Source: Onthophagus taurus
Lineage: Eukaryota > Arthropoda > Insecta > Coleoptera > Scarabaeidae
Direction: 5' to 3'
Assembly (NCBI RefSeq): GCF_036711975.1
Contig: NC_091972.1
Coordinates: forward strand, 34,167,001-34,231,000
Length of the DNA: 64,000 nucleotides
Shown: in pieces, positions 10,657 through 34,500 of the stretch
Layout: each line of letters begins with the position of its first letter
Numbering within the stretch: the stretch's first letter is position 1
Made by a program: the position numbers and the translations under genes
The notes under the pieces: generated by a model
Database searches by the model: none
What the model was told of the DNA's origin: nothing
Seen by the model: only the letters and a program-made list of their open reading frames with translations

Positions 10657-11909
10657 ATGAAAACTTTATTTGTTTTCTTCGTCTCATTTTTTGTATTTTC
10701 GTTTGCTAATGATGTATCTAATTTTGCTAGTATTGAATCAACTTTAAAATTAGTACACGTTGTAAGTCAATTATTGGTTTAATTAACTTTAATGTATACA
10801 CATATATATAAATCATTGCATTACTTCATCGTCACTATTTTTATTTTAATTAAGGTATTTAGACATGGCGATAGAACTCCAGATTCTTTATACCCAAAAG
10901 ATCCATACACCGAAGACGATTTCTATCCATTTAGAATTGGCCACTTAACAAATAAAGGAAAATTAAGAGCGTTTAACATTGGAAGATATCTCCGCAAAAG
11001 ATATAACAAACTTCTTGGAGATGTTTACACGCCGGATGTTTTATATGCAGTATCTTCGCATTATCCAAGATGTAGAGCAAGTTTAGAATCGGTTTTAGCA
11101 GGATTATATCCACCATCCGAAGAATTAATTTGGAATAAAGATTTACTGTGGGAACCAATTCCTTACGACTATTTACCACTGAAAGAAAACAATTTATTCG
11201 CCCCAATGTCGATTTACCCAAATATGAATATATTAATGAATGAGAGTTACAAAAATCTCGATTCTGATCCGATTATTGAAAAATATAATCATTTACTTCC
11301 GTTTTTACAAGAAAATACGGGTTTAACTGGAAATCTTTTAAGTGTGGCTGGAAATTTATACTCAACTTTAAAATCAGAAGAAGAAGCTGATATGGAAATA
11401 CCAACCTGGGCTAAATCGGTTTACCCTGAAATTTTATCAGAAATATCGAAATATATCTGGAAATATTATACAGGAATAGGCGATTTAAAGACCTTAGGTG
11501 CTGGATTTTTAATGTCGAAAATTATTAATAACACTTACTCGGCGATAAATGAAGAAAATGCTGCAAAAAATTTAAAAATTTGTTTGTATTCAGGACACGA
11601 CCTTAACGTTGCTGCAATGTTATATTACTTAGAAAAGTTTGTTCCCCACAGTCCCAATTACGGAGCTCATATTATCATTGAAGTTCACAAATATCTTGGA
11701 ATTTATTTCTTAAAGGTAACAAAAAAGAATGTATTAGATTTCTTTAAAATTAATATTTTTAGTTTCTACATGAAAACAATGATGATAATTTGGAACCTCA
11801 ACCTCTTTTCATTGAAAATTGTGGAATCTACTGCCCATTAGAAGTTTTCGTACGGTTGTATGCAAAACAATTAAATCCAGCTAATTTAAATGCTTTGTGT
11901 AATGGCTAA
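10657..11909 (+). CDS. Secreted histidine acid phosphatase (venom/lysosomal type)
   Basis: Three exons read through in phase: 10657-10761, 10855-11715 and 11763-11909, giving 370 aa. Residues 1-17 (MKTLFVFFVSFFVFSFA) form a signal peptide. The catalytic motif RHGDRTP is at residues 38-44, where the His is phosphorylated and the Arg residues bind phosphate. The second active-site motif GHD, with the proton donor Asp, is at 282-284. The length fits the two-His-Cys acid phosphatase family (about 370-410 aa) that hydrolyses phosphomonoesters in lysosomes or secretions. Both introns are short (93 and 47 nt). An AATAAA signal follows at about 11946. All key residues are present, so it should be active. 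A satellite array starts about 250 bp downstream. Confidence 0.92.
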
Positions 11910-11945
11910 AAATAATTATTTCAAAATGCTATTGTTTTACATCAA

Positions 11946-11951
11946 CAATAA
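11946..11951 (+). terminator. Polyadenylation signal of the acid phosphatase gene
   Basis: AATAAA lies 37 bp after the stop codon, at the usual position for an insect 3' UTR. Confidence 0.6.
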
Positions 11952-12149
11952 AAAGAACATTTACTCAATATAGTATTAAAAACATTTTCTTATAATTTAA
12001 CAACCTTTATAATCGGTAGTTAAAGATAAAAACAATACACAATTTGCTCATAAAAAATTAAATTGGAGTTATATAAATTATAAAACGTTGAATGTCTATA
12101 ATAACCTCAATCACCTTGAGGTGTTTTAATAAAGACGATAAGGTGAAAT

Positions 12150-15100
12150 AATTAATTAATACTCCAAGAATTTGACATTTGTTTTTTTAAAGTTTTTAAA
12201 TCAATTACTTCTCTTGAAAATTTCCCTTGATCTTTCATAAACTGCTAATATAAGTGTCTACTTTTCAATAAATATAATGATTTTCAAATATCACGTTTAG
12301 TTTTTTAGAAGTAATTTTTTTAAACGGCTTTCAACATTTAAGATTTATTACTTTTAAGGGATTTTGTAAAAAAATTTTATATAATCCATTTCTTGGGAAA
12401 TTTCTATAGAAATATCATAAATTGTGAACAAAGGTGTCTTCTTTTTAACGTACATACCCATTTTGAAATATAACGTTTAGTTTTTGGGAAATAATTTACT
12501 TAAATGGCTTAAACTTTTACGATTTACTAGCTTAATGGATCCTATAAAAGAATCAATATAAAATCCATCTTGGAAAATTTCCAGGGAAATATTGTCAATA
12601 AAAGTGTCTTCTTTTCAATGAACATCAATGGTTTTAAAATGACACGTTTAATTTTTGAGAAATAAATTTTTTAAATCGTTTTATACTTCTACAATTTATT
12701 AGATATAAAGGATTTTGTAAAAAAAATTGTATAAAATCCATTTTTTGAAAAATGTTTTTGGAAATATGTATTGGTAATAAAAGTGTCTTTTTTTTAATGA
12801 ACATATCGGTTTTACGATATCATGTTTAGTTTTTGAAAAATATTTTTTTTAAATGAACGATTTATTGGCTTTAAGGTATTTTGTGGAAAAATTTGTATAA
12901 AATCCATTTCTTCGAAAATTTCTGTGGAAATATCATGAATTGTTAATAAAAGTGTCTTCTTTTTAACTAACATACCGATTTTTAAATATCACGTATAGTT
13001 TTTGAGAATTAACATTTTTTAAATGGCTTAAACTTTTACAATTTACTAGCTCAATGGATCTTATAAAAATCTATATAAAATCCATCTCTTGGAAATTTCT
13101 ATGGAAATATCATAAACAGTCAATAAAAGTCTCTTCTTTTCAATGTCAAATTTTAAAATGTCACGTTTAATAATTGAGAAATACATTTTGTAAACTGTTT
13201 TCAACTTCTACAATTTATTACATACCTATAATGGATTTTGTAGAAAAAACTATATAAAATCCATTTTTTTAAAAATGTCTGTAGAAATATCATGAATTGT
13301 TAATAAGAGTATCTTCTTTTTAACGAACATACCGATTTTTAAATATCACATTTAGTTTTTGAGAACTACATTTGGTTTAAACTTTTACGATTTACTAGCT
13401 TAATAGATATTATAGAAAATCTCTATAAAATCCATCTCTTGGAAAATTTCTATGGAAATATCATAAATTGTCAATAAAAGTGTCTTCTTTTCAATGAACA
13501 CAACGGTTTTAAAATGTCACGTTTAATAATTCAGAAATACATTTGGTAAACTGTTTGCAACTTCTACAATTTATTGCATACCTATAATGGATTTTGTAGA
13601 AAAAAACTATATAAAATCCATTTTTTGAAAAATGTCTGTAGAAATATCATGAATTGTTAATAAGAGTATCTCCTTTTTAACGAACATATCGATTTTTAAA
13701 TATAACATTTAGTTTTTGAGAAGTACATTTGGTTTAAACTTTTACGATTTACTAACTTAATGGATATTATAAACAATCTCTATAAAATCCATCTCTTGGA
13801 AAATTTTTATGGAAATATCATAAATTGTCAATAAAAGTGTCTTCTTTTCAATAAACACAACGGTTTTAAAATGTCACGTTTAATAATTGAGAAATACATT
13901 TTGTAAACTGTTTTCAACTTCTACAATTTATTACATACCTATAATGGATTTTGTAGAAAAAACTATATAAAATCCATTTTTTTAAAAATGTCTGTAGAAA
14001 TATCATGAATTGTTAATAAGAGTATCTTCTTTTTAACGAACATACCGATTTTTAAATATCACATTTAGTTTTTGAGAACTACATTTGGTTTAAACTTTTA
14101 CGATTTACTAGCTTAATAGATATTATAGAAAATCTCTATAAAATCCATCTCTTGGAAAATTTCTATGGAAATATCATAAATTGTCAATAAAAGTGTCTTC
14201 TTTTCAATGAACACAACGGTTTTAAAATGTCACGTTTAATAATTCAGAAATACATTTGGTAAACTGTTTGCAACTTCTACAATTTATTGCATACCTATAA
14301 TGGATTTTGTAGAAAAAAACTATATAAAATCCATTTTTTGAAAAATGTCTGTAGAAATATCATGAATTGTTAATAAGAGTATCTCCTTTTTAACGAACAT
14401 ATCGATTTTTAAATATAACATTTAGTTTTTGAGAAGTACATTTGGTTTAAACTTTTACGATTTACTAACTTAATGGATATTATAAACAATCTCTATAAAA
14501 TCCATCTCTTGGAAAATTTTTATGGAAATATCATAAATTGTCAATAAAAGTGTCTTCTTTTCAATAAACACAACGGTTTTAAAATGTCATGTTTAATAAT
14601 TGAGAAATACATTTTGTAAACTGTTTTCAACTTCTACAATTTATAACCTATAATGGATTTTGTAGAAAAAAACTATATAAAATCCATTTTTTGAAAAATG
14701 TCTGTAGAAATATCATAAATTGTTAATAAGAGTATCTTCTTTTTAACGAACATACCGATTTTTAAATATAACATTTAGTTTTTGAGAAGTACATTTGGTT
14801 TAAACTTTTACGATTTACTAGCTTAATGGATATTATAAAAAATCTCTATAAAATCCATCTCTTGGAAAATTTCTATGGAAATATCATAAATTGTCAATAA
14901 AAGTGTCTTCTTTTCAATGAACACAACGATTTTAAAATGTCACGTTTAATAATTCAGAAATACATTTGGTAAACTGTTTGCAACTTCTACAATTTATTAC
15001 ATACCTATAATGGATTTTGTAGAAAAAAACTATATAAAATCCATTTTTTGAAAAATGTCTGTAGAAATATCATGAATTGTTAATAAGAGTATCTCCTTTT

Positions 15101-15760
15101 TAACGAACATATCGATTTTTAAATATAACATTTAGTTTTTGAGAAGTACATTTGGTTTAAACTTTTACGATTTACTAACTTAATGGATATTATAAACAAT
15201 CTCTATAAAATCCATCTCTCGGAAATATCATAAATTGTCAATAAAAGTGTCTTCTTTTCAGTGAACACAACGGTTTTAAAATATCACATTTAATTTTAGA
15301 GAAATAAATATTTTAAACGATTTTTAATTTCAACGATTTATTGGATTTAAGTGATATTGGAGAAAAATTTGTATAAAATCCATTTCTTGAAAAATGTCTC
15401 TGTCTTCTTTTTAACGAACATGCCGATTTTTAAATATTACGATTAAAGTTTTTCGATTTATTAGGTCTTAGGGATTTTGTGGAAAAACTAGTATAAAATC
15501 CTTTTCTTGGAAAATTTTTATGGAAATATCATAAATTGTTAATAAAAGTGTCTACTTTTCAATAAATATAACGGTTTTTAAATATCACATTTAGTTTTTG
15601 AGCAATATTTTTTTAAACAGTGTTCAATATTCATTAGTTTCAATGGATTTTGAAGAAAAATCTTTATAAAAAATAATTCCTGGAAAGTTTCTATGGAAAT
15701 ATCGTTTTGAAATGTATCAATTTTTATTGAGAAAAATTATTTAAGTAAAATATGTATTTC
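12150..15760. repeat. Tandem satellite with about 178-bp monomers and 713-bp higher-order repeat
   Basis: The array repeats phrases such as TAAAATCCATTTCTTGG, GAAATATCATAAATTG and AAAAGTGTCTTCTTTT every 175-180 bp. Two diverged monomers form a dimer of about 357 bp: the word TTTTTAACGAACAT recurs near 13318, 13675, 14031, 14388, 14741 and 15098. Alternating dimer types make a 713-bp higher-order unit, and units starting near 13319 and 14032 are almost identical over their length. Both edges of the array contain more diverged monomers, as expected for unequal exchange at the centre. It has no coding capacity. Confidence 0.93.
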
Positions 15761-15800
15761 TTATTTTATTTTATAAAAAAAAGTTGGTCTCTTCTTTATA

Positions 15801-17175
15801 CAGGATGTTTATTCCATTACAAAACGTTATGCCGTGTGTACGGCCATTAGTTACCAAAGTTTTGCGATTACAAGGTTTAGGCTTTAACTTACGTACAATC
15901 TATTAAGATAAATTAATTTGACGTTTCGTTCAAATTACGAAATAACTAAACTCCAGTAATTTGACTTTGCGAAACCTGAAGTGAAATCGATTGCAACGGC
16001 CTTATATTCAAATGCTGAAATGGGCGATTACGTTTATGTACGGTCGTGCCAATGGAAATGCTTTGAGAGCACGTCGTTTCTATACTGAAACATTTCCCAA
16101 TCGGCGGCAACCTTCACATGTTACGTTTCAATCACTTTTTCACCGTCTAAAAGAAACTTGATAGTTTGCAAAAAGGTTTTATAATACCAGACGGTAAAGA
16201 TCCGTATTAAGATCCGGGTAGAGTTCTGGTTTAATTTTTGAATGAAAAGAAGTAGGTACTGGCTTTAAATTTGAAAATGTTTCTTTAAGACTAGATAGAA
16301 GCGGTTCCACTTCTAAATGGTCTTGTGAAGTAACAATAAATTCTCCTGGTAGGTGGAGGGATTGAATATCTAAGGCCCAATAGTATAATTGGGAAGTCGT
16401 TATTCCACTTGTAGCCGTTTCCTCTGAGAGCAATCGTATTTTTAAAGGTTGTATGGAATTTTTCTAATATGTCATTACTTTGGGAATGAATGGCTGAAGT
16501 GTGGATCTGATCAGATCCTAGCTATCTATTGAAATGGCAGAATAATCGGGATCATCGGGATTCGAAGAACAACATTTTAAATACAGTTGCTGAAAATCCC
16601 GAAGCAAGAAGCAGAGTGTGAGAAGAATAGCGGCTCAAGTGGGTACAAGTGGATATGTTGTTTGGAGAACTCTCCGGGAGCAACTTATTTACCCTTACCA
16701 TATCCAACGTGTGCAAGACCTCAATCCTCTGGATTACCACGCACGGTTGACATTCTGTCAATAGTTTTTACGAGAACTGCTGAACGTCGAGAATTCTCAG
16801 CTAACATACTTTTTACCGATGAAGCTGGTTTTACCAGAAATGGAATATTCAATTTACACAATAATCATGTGTGGTCTGACAAGAATCCTCGAACCATTGT
16901 TCAAACCAAACATCAGGCGTTTTAGTTTAAATATCTGGTTAGGCGCGGTAGGGGATAAGTTGTTGGGACCGATAGTTTTACCACAACCATTAAACGGTCC
17001 AACATATTTTGATTTCTTGGAAAACACTCTTCCTCATGTTTTGCAAGACTTGTCGTTAAATCAAAGACTAAATCTCTGGTTTATGCAGGATACACTTTGA
17101 TAGAGAATATTTGAATGAAAGATTTCCTGGGAGATGGATAGGGCGAGGGGGTCCCATTGCATGGCCTACCGGGAT
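15801..17175 (+). mobile_element. DUF4817-type Tc1/mariner transposon relic, interrupted
   Basis: The left end reads TA then CAGGATGTTTATTCC at 15801. A frame at about 16017-16160 gives MADYVYVRSC-like residues, then GNALRARRFYTETFPNRRQP and FQSLFHRLKET, the DUF4817 helix-turn-helix. After a 350-bp insertion the frame resumes at about 16560 (NTVAENPEA, IAAQVGTSGYVVWRTLREQ, YPYHIQRVQDL). It continues with LFTDEAGFTRNG (first Asp), NIWLGAVGDKLLGPIVLP, LWFMQD (second Asp) and EYLNERFPGRWIGRGGPIAW near 17110-17170. Frameshifts occur around 16780-16930 and 17095. The right end is lost to the following LINE. Confidence 0.8.
16179..16530 (-). pseudogene. Ty3/gypsy integrase C-terminal fragment
   Basis: Minus-strand reading from 16530 gives HTSAIHSQSNDILEKFHTTF, which is the HPQSNGxxERFHRTLK block of Ty3-type integrases. 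It continues with QSLHLPGEF and LKETFSNLKPVPTSFHSKIK, matching the post-catalytic part of the polyprotein. The piece is antisense to the DUF4817 transposase fragments on both sides and interrupts them. No LTRs are seen. Confidence 0.75.
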
Positions 17176-17185
17176 AAAGCGTTGG

Positions 17186-18945
17186 TATCAAAGCGCTGAC
17201 TCATTTTCTCAATTATTGTCTTTCGGAGAGTAAATTTCCTGCGCTTTGGAAGCAAGGGATAGTTATTCCTTTGGCAAAGGTTGATGATCCCAAGCAATTG
17301 AAAGATCTTAGACCAATAAGTATTCTTCCAACGTTATCTAAGGTGCTTGAAAAAATTATGAAGCAGCAGTTGGTGAGTTACGTGGAGAGTTGTTGCCTCA
17401 GGAGCAGTCTGGCTTTCGAAGTGGCTATAGTTGTACAACTGCAATGTTGCGCCTAACGGATGATATTCTTACGAACAAGGACACTGGATTGTACACTGCT
17501 GTGGTCTTGCTGGATTTTTCTAAAGCGTTTGATACCGTTAATCACGTGGTTTTGGGTGAGATTCTGTATGATTTGGGGCTGAGTTCAGATGCGGTATCTT
17601 TGTTGGGTGACTACCTCTGTGATAGGTCTCAAAGGGTAAGGATCGGTGATGATTTGTCTCACATAGTTAGAGTTTTGAATGGTGTACCACAGGGTTCGGT
17701 GTTGGGGCCTCTCTTGTTCTCATTGTACACTTCGCAGTTTAGTAGATGGGTGCAATATTGTAAAGTCAATATGTATGCTGATGATATTTGACTGTGTTAT
17801 TTGTCCTTTCATGAAAATGATAAGAATCTAGCACAGATGCGTTTTAATGAGGAAATGTCTACTACATTTAATATTGCAACGTTTCATAAACTAAATATTA
17901 ATCCTAATATGTCTGCGTGTGAATGTTTCGGGAGAGGGAGGGGGATCACAGGGCTGAACTTGGATCTTGATATTAATATAAATGGTTCAAGAATTAATGT
18001 TGTTAAGGAAGCAAAATGCCTTGGTTTAACAATAGATAACACCTTCAGATTCAAAACTCAAATTAATATTTACATGAAAAGGCCGTATTCATGTTTAAGA
18101 AAACTTTATCCTCACCTATCCGTTCTTTCGATAAAATTTTAAAAAAACAGGTATGTGATTCCCTTGTGCTGTCTCAGTTCAACTTTATGGCCCCTGTGTA
18201 TCATCCAGCTATAGATGTGCGTACATCGAATCGCGTACAGAAAGTATGACAGAATCTCACACAAACTTAAAGATGTTGGGTGGCACAGGATACCCGCCGA
18301 GAGTTGCACAGTTTGGTTTTGTTTCATAAAATCATCACAACACATACACCGACATACTTGTATGAGAAAATTACTTTTAAAAGGGCGAACAATGCTCTAC
18401 AGACGAGATTAAAATATGGTATATATCCACTAAAATACAGAACCTTTTTGTTTCACAGATCTTAAACATATCACATATATAAGTCATATGGAACGTTACC
18501 GCCTATGATCAAAAAAGTAAATATCAATAATTTCGAAGAAACACTATATAAAGATAAATTTCTGGAGCAATGTGTAGCCTTGTCATAGTTAATCATATGA
18601 ATGCATTCTATTTTAACGTTCAGAGCAAGAGAAGGAGGAATATTCGAGAAATTGTATTGTCGTTGTGGTGGGACGCGTGTAGTATAATTAATATTAAGTT
18701 TATGTTTGTGCTAATGTTGGTTGAACAGATTGTATCTGGAGTCCGCCTATTACACAATGCCAGTTTTTTTCTTTTCATTTTTTGGTATTGTTAGGTACTG
18801 ATTTTTTTGATTTATTGTTGTTTAAACATTCTAGTTTAGAGTATATCAACAGTATAGATACAATTTTTGTTATTACTATATATTTTTTCTTTTACTGTAT
18901 TCAATGGTTTGTGCAATAAAGACATTTATTATTATTATTAATTCA
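17186..18945 (+). mobile_element. 5'-truncated non-LTR retrotransposon, decayed
   Basis: It begins inside the reverse transcriptase: LTHFLNYCLSESKFPALWKQ, LRPISILPTLSKVLEK, SGFRSGYSCTTAML. The palm motifs follow: VVLLDFSKAFDTVNH, LNGVPQGSVLGPLLFSLY and MYADDI, then an in-frame TGA at 17789-17791. Thumb and C-terminal pieces follow in shifted frames (CLGLTIDNTFRFKTQI). There is no RNase H, and the 3' end is a short ATT repeat at about 18928-18941, as in some CR1/Jockey-like LINEs. The FADD-type catalytic Asp pair is intact, but frameshifts kill the element. Confidence 0.85.
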
Positions 18946-20957
18946 ATTTTTCTAATAATTTACTTTAAAAAATGTTAATTAAAAACTAACTGTTAAATAA
19001 CATTTTTGAATTTTCTGAAAAATAGTGATATTTATTTTCACTTTCGGTCCTACCGGAAGCAATGGAAACGTCATACTATATACTCTCAAAAAGAGACAGT
19101 TTCATACTGTATCAAATTGCTAAGTATCAAATCTGTAGTAGTCAAAGTTTAAAAGAAAAAACGTAGAGTCTCAAAAAATTTAAACATTCTGTATCTCGAA
19201 AACGGTTCATTATCATTTTTCGATTTGTTTTTGACTGTAGTACTAACCCTATAAATATTTAAACGTTGTTTTAAAACACCTGTATATCCAATTGTAAACC
19301 ATGCATATTTAAAAATATTGATAAATCGAGGGTTACAAAGAATTACAAATCAAATAAACATCAAAAAGCAAAAAATACTTGCTCAGAGAAGGGGAGTCCA
19401 GCAACAGTTTTTTTTGAGAGTTTGTCTTGTGTTCAAAGGTGTTCGGTCAAGAGTTGCAGTTCCGAGAGCGAAGTTCAGAGGAGAAGTTCAATGGAAAAGA
19501 TTAGAGTCCAGTAGAGTTTTTCCAGAACAGTTGTAGTTCGGCGGAACGCAAACTAGAAAAGAAGAAGAAAAATAGAGTTAAGAAGTGAAATCTTCGGTCA
19601 AGAGAAGCAGGTTGAGAAAAATGAGATTTGAAACCCCTTGTAAGTAATTTTAATTAACAATTGTACTAATTGTTGACGTTCTATTTGTTTGGTATGTTTT
19701 GTTTGTGTTTTTGTGGTTGTAATGGATATAGTTAATAGTTTAATTTAGTTCAGTTTTAAGGAATTTTTATTATTTTATTTTTGCATAATATTGAAAACGT
19801 GTAGTTCAAGAGTCGAAAACATCATAATGAATTGCAATATGCTGACGACACACGTGTCAGTGAACTACTCGTTTCTTGTCAACTAGAATTAGTTTCTTTT
19901 ATACAGTCAATCGTAGACTATCATTAAGAATTTATCAATACTTGTTAAATTGCTTATAAATAAAATGGTTTAAAATTAATTAAAGTCTTTTCAATACAAC
20001 ATAGAAAATCATAAGATCACGAATTGTTACAGTGATATTATTGATAATTAAATTGATGATTAATAATTAATATTTTTTTGTTATTTTCCATCTCTTTCGC
20101 CATATTTAACAACTGCGCGACAAATTTCAATTTGTTGAATACGCATTGCATACCCACACGTCAATGTAAGAGCGGTACCTTACAAAGAAGAATGCCTGAA
20201 AAAGATTGATTAAAATGAAATTGCTGAAATTGCTGTACTTAGATGCCTTCGTTTGTGTAATCATGTGCACATGAGAGAACCTGAATAGCTCAGTGCAGAA
20301 AACTTACTCTATACTTACTATCAACCAAGTTGATAGAAGAACTACAAAATATGGTATCAATTAAGAAGAATATCTAACCAATTTTGGGTTTATTAATCTA
20401 CGGAACATCTGCAATATGTACAAAATGTATTTAAATGATTTACAGAGAATAATAAACCACAAAGTTTACATCTCATAATGTTAAAAGTTGAGCTTGATTA
20501 GATTAATTACATCCAGGATTATAGTTAAAACAGAACGTTACAAAATTATATGTACTTCCACCTATTTAAGTTACAGTTTAATATTTTCATCTATTTGTGT
20601 ATCAAAAATTAATTTTTCTGTATATACAAATGGTATTTTTGTATAATTTGTGCCTTATATTTTGGATACGTTCAAAAATACAATCATCACATTAATAGAA
20701 ATAAATTTACGTAAAAAAAATGTAAGTAACTCCCACAATCTAATTAATATAATAATAATAAAAATTACTTTAAAATATATACTACAATTACTCTACAACA
20801 ACTCAAAAAAAGATTGTTATTGATTTCTGAACGTACCCTTTAAACGTCAACAGCATGTGTCATTCAAAAACTATCGATATTATGAAATAGAAAAATTGCA
20901 ATAGATAAAATACCTTCGACTCAGTGAAGTGATCCACGCCCGTATTAAAATAAAGAA
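18946..20957. other. Region upstream of TMEM245 with a decayed foldback fragment
   Basis: Positions 19040-19290 include TTCGGTCCTACCGGAAGC, the hallmark word of the foldback elements found elsewhere, and end near ACACCTGTAT. Positions 19318-19640 are purine-rich, with repeated GAGTTC/AGTTCAG words and a possible donor (CTTGTAAGTAATT at 19638), so they could include a non-coding exon, but this is not demonstrated. I see nothing recognisable in the rest. Confidence 0.4.
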
Positions 20958-31142
<10,185 letters not shown>

Positions 31143-31510
31143 TTTTTAAGGTTGAAATTAACGTTTGTTAAAAAAGAAAATAATTGCAGGTTTGAGCTTC
31201 GAAAGTTTTAAAAAATGCGCTTTGAATGTCTACTAACCTCACTTTAACAATAAGTTTAATTATTATTTTTATATATTTTTACACGCACATTTTTTTTGTT
31301 AGCAAAAATTGTAAATTACCAAAAAAAATCAGTTTGTTAGAAATAGATACAATTTATTTATAAAGAAGTAATAATAATTGCTTTAAAAATTGTGATAAAA
31401 ATTAATTTATTGTTGCATTTAATATTACTAAAAAGTTGTTTCTACTTCTAGCTAACGCTTATGTTAAAAAAGAATTATAAAATCTTTACCTAAATATTTA
31501 AAGTTTTTTA
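31143..31510. other. Convergent 3' intergenic region, TMEM245 / GFM2
   Basis: These 368 bp separate two stop codons facing each other. The region is AT-rich and must contain the 3' UTRs and polyadenylation signals of both genes, which may overlap. Confidence 0.55.
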
Positions 31511-34500
31511 TTAAAACCCTCTTATTTTTTCTATAACTTTATTTTCTTCTATGAGCGATAACGCTCTATACTCCAAAAATTCCATGGTAAATGTTGCAGT
31601 ACCTGAAGTTATTATTCTTAAAGATGTTGAATACCCAAATAATTCCGAAAGGGGTACTTCACTTGTAATAACCTAAATAAAATCAAAAATAATAATTTAA
31701 TGGATTAAACCATGTAACATGGACAAAAACTTACTTTGCTTCCACACGATCTTATAGAAACGTTGCGAATGGCGGCGCGTTTCTTTGATAAATCTCCCAT
31801 TATACTAGGAACGTGAGCTTCTTGACAAATTATTTCAAGCAACATTATTGGTTCCAGAATCGATGTTTTTGCTTGTTTTAAAAGCTATTAAAAAATAATA
31901 ATTTATAGATGAAACAATTGTAAAATAACCAATCATACTAATTTTCAAAAGATTAATCCAGGTTTTTTTTAAGAATAAGTCTACTAAAAGTTAAGACAAA
32001 CAAAAATAATTCAGCTTTATTTAAAAGTCGAAAAAACAATTTGAGAAGCTAGGAAGGTTGAACGAGAGGTTTGGATATATGCGAAGATTGAGAACACCGT
32101 TTAGGAAACATGAAAAATCATGGCAAATACACAAGTGAGATTCTCACAACAATTCATTGTTATGGAGGAAAGGAAGGTGCTTTAAAATATACAGAGAGAA
32201 TGAAATTAAGGCGAGAGTGAGAGAAAATAAGAACAAAAACTTGTCGAAGTTTAACTAACGTAGAAGGGACGATTTGATGACCAGATTAGTAACTTGAATT
32301 CTAAAAAAGGGAAAAATCATCAGTTATTTACAAGAGAAGAATATTATTCCTTTTTATCAAATCTTAAAGAAAATAAGGATAATGCCTGTTAAAAAAGAAA
32401 ATCAACCGATTATATATTACACATTTTTGGAAAAGAAAATTTTCAAATTGTTCACGAAATCCATATTGAAATTGATGAAAGAAGTGAAGCCAAAATATAA
32501 GAACATAAGTATAAGAAGATATGAACACTGTCAAAAAAAGTTGAGCATCCCGAAAAAGGGACTTGTTAAGCCAAATAAAAGCAGTAATTTTACTTCAAGA
32601 TGCTACCTAGAGTAGATCTAATTGATATGCAGTCACAAGCAGGTAGCGACTACAAGTTTATAATGGTTTACGACAATGGTACGGAATTTGCAAAGTTATT
32701 GAAGAAATGTGGGATAAACTTAAAATCGTTAAAATCACAAGGTTCGGTTGAGAGAACCAACCAAATCATAGAAAATATCTTGTGACATGGCTTGAAACAA
32801 ATAATACCACTAAATGCTCAGAAGGAATTAAATTTATCCAATTCATGAAAAATAGAGCTCATCATTCTGGATTAGATCGCAGTCCTTATGAAGCTGTTTG
32901 GCTGTAAAGCCAAAGTTGGCTTGAAAACACATTTGCTAACAGATGCTATTTCAGAAATCACTACAGAGGAGGAACTTGAAGAAGTGTTAAAAGAGCACTG
33001 TAATAGAGATATCGAACTTGAGAGAGCAACTCCAAAAGAAGACAAAGATAGTGAAGCGGAGAATGAAACCAATGTGGAAATGGAAATACATAATCCTACT
33101 GAAAGTATGCAATTAACAACCATTGGAATTTCGGCTATTAATTTAATCATAACAACAGAGTGATAAAAAATACAAGAACTAGAACAAATAAATATCAAGT
33201 AGTAGTAATAGGTTATAAAAGTGTGGAACCAGTAAAAACAGTTAATCGTCAGCATATAGTAATGCTGACGATATAATGCTGATACCAGAGAACCATAAAA
33301 AGGCAAGAAAGTTAGTGGAAATATGGACAGAAGAAACTGAAAAGATGGGGCTAGAATTGAACGTAAATAAATGTAAGAGATAACCCAAGAGAAATATTTA
33401 TTAAGGAACAAAAGATAGAAGAAGTGTATGAGTACTTGGGCAGTATAATATCACAAGATGGAAGGATAGATTTAGACATAAATGCAAGAATAAGGAAAAC
33501 AAATAACGTATATCATACTCTAAACAGAACATTTTTTGAGAAGAAGGTGATAGATAAAAAGATAAAATTGAAAGTGTACAACGCGGTGGCAGTTCCAATA
33601 TTAACATAGGCAAGTATGAAATGAAATTTTTATGGAAAATAGTGGGGGAAGACGAAGTGGGATAGGATAAGGAATGAGGAAATAAGACTGGGAGTAGATC
33701 AAGAGGAGATAATCAGCAAAATAGAGAGAAAGCAACTAAACTGGTACGCCCACATAATTAGAATGGAACATAACACAAAAGTAAAAAAGGTATTTGAATC
33801 AAAGAATAAGGATAAGAAAAATTGGGGAAGACCTAGGAAGAAGTGGGAGGAAAGAATAGCAGAAGTTGGGAAGAAGAAGGGGAAGACTCTAGCAGATATA
33901 AAGAAATTATCCAGGAACCGGAGGGAGTGGAAGAAGTGGATGGAGGAATAGGAAAAAGATTTATCCGACGTCATCAGGCATAACGATCAGGAGAAGAAGA
34001 ATTTAATCATAACAGGAAAAATCGGTGGTGACGACCAAGTTCAAAATAGTTCAGAAGAAAAAGGTGATTCCCCCTCCTTAGTCAATAAAAGATGTACAAG
34101 CATTCAAGAAGCTCGAAACTCTGCAAAGCACGTACCTAGTACGTGCTTTAAGTGCTTTAAGCTTTTTTAAGCAAGCTGACAAAATGTTTTTCAAATGCTT
34201 TTCAAAAGCAAAGTATCCAATAGCCACTGTAGAAGAAAACGTACTTATAAGAATTCTGGTTGTAGAGGTAAAGCTGACAGTCGGAATGTTATAGCAATTA
34301 TAATGTCCATTAAAAATGAAAAACTTTACAAACTAGGTACAAAATATGGAATTTAAACCAGCTCTATACAAGAAATTAATGTAATATTTGCAAGGAATTA
34401 ATATTGCAATGTTATAGGAGGATGTAATTCAAATCGCTGCAAACGTAAAAAGCCACAAATCATTTGTGATTCCAAATTCCATAGCAGTTCTTCTTGTAAA

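Noticed and set aside
12150-15760. CRISPR-like regular repeats
   Set aside because: The repeats are contiguous long monomers without unique spacers, in a eukaryotic genome; this is a satellite.
32872-33411. Long minus-strand open frame (179 codons)
   Set aside because: It is antisense to the KRBA2-like element and the RTE LINE insert, is hydrophobic and low-complexity, and has no family signature.
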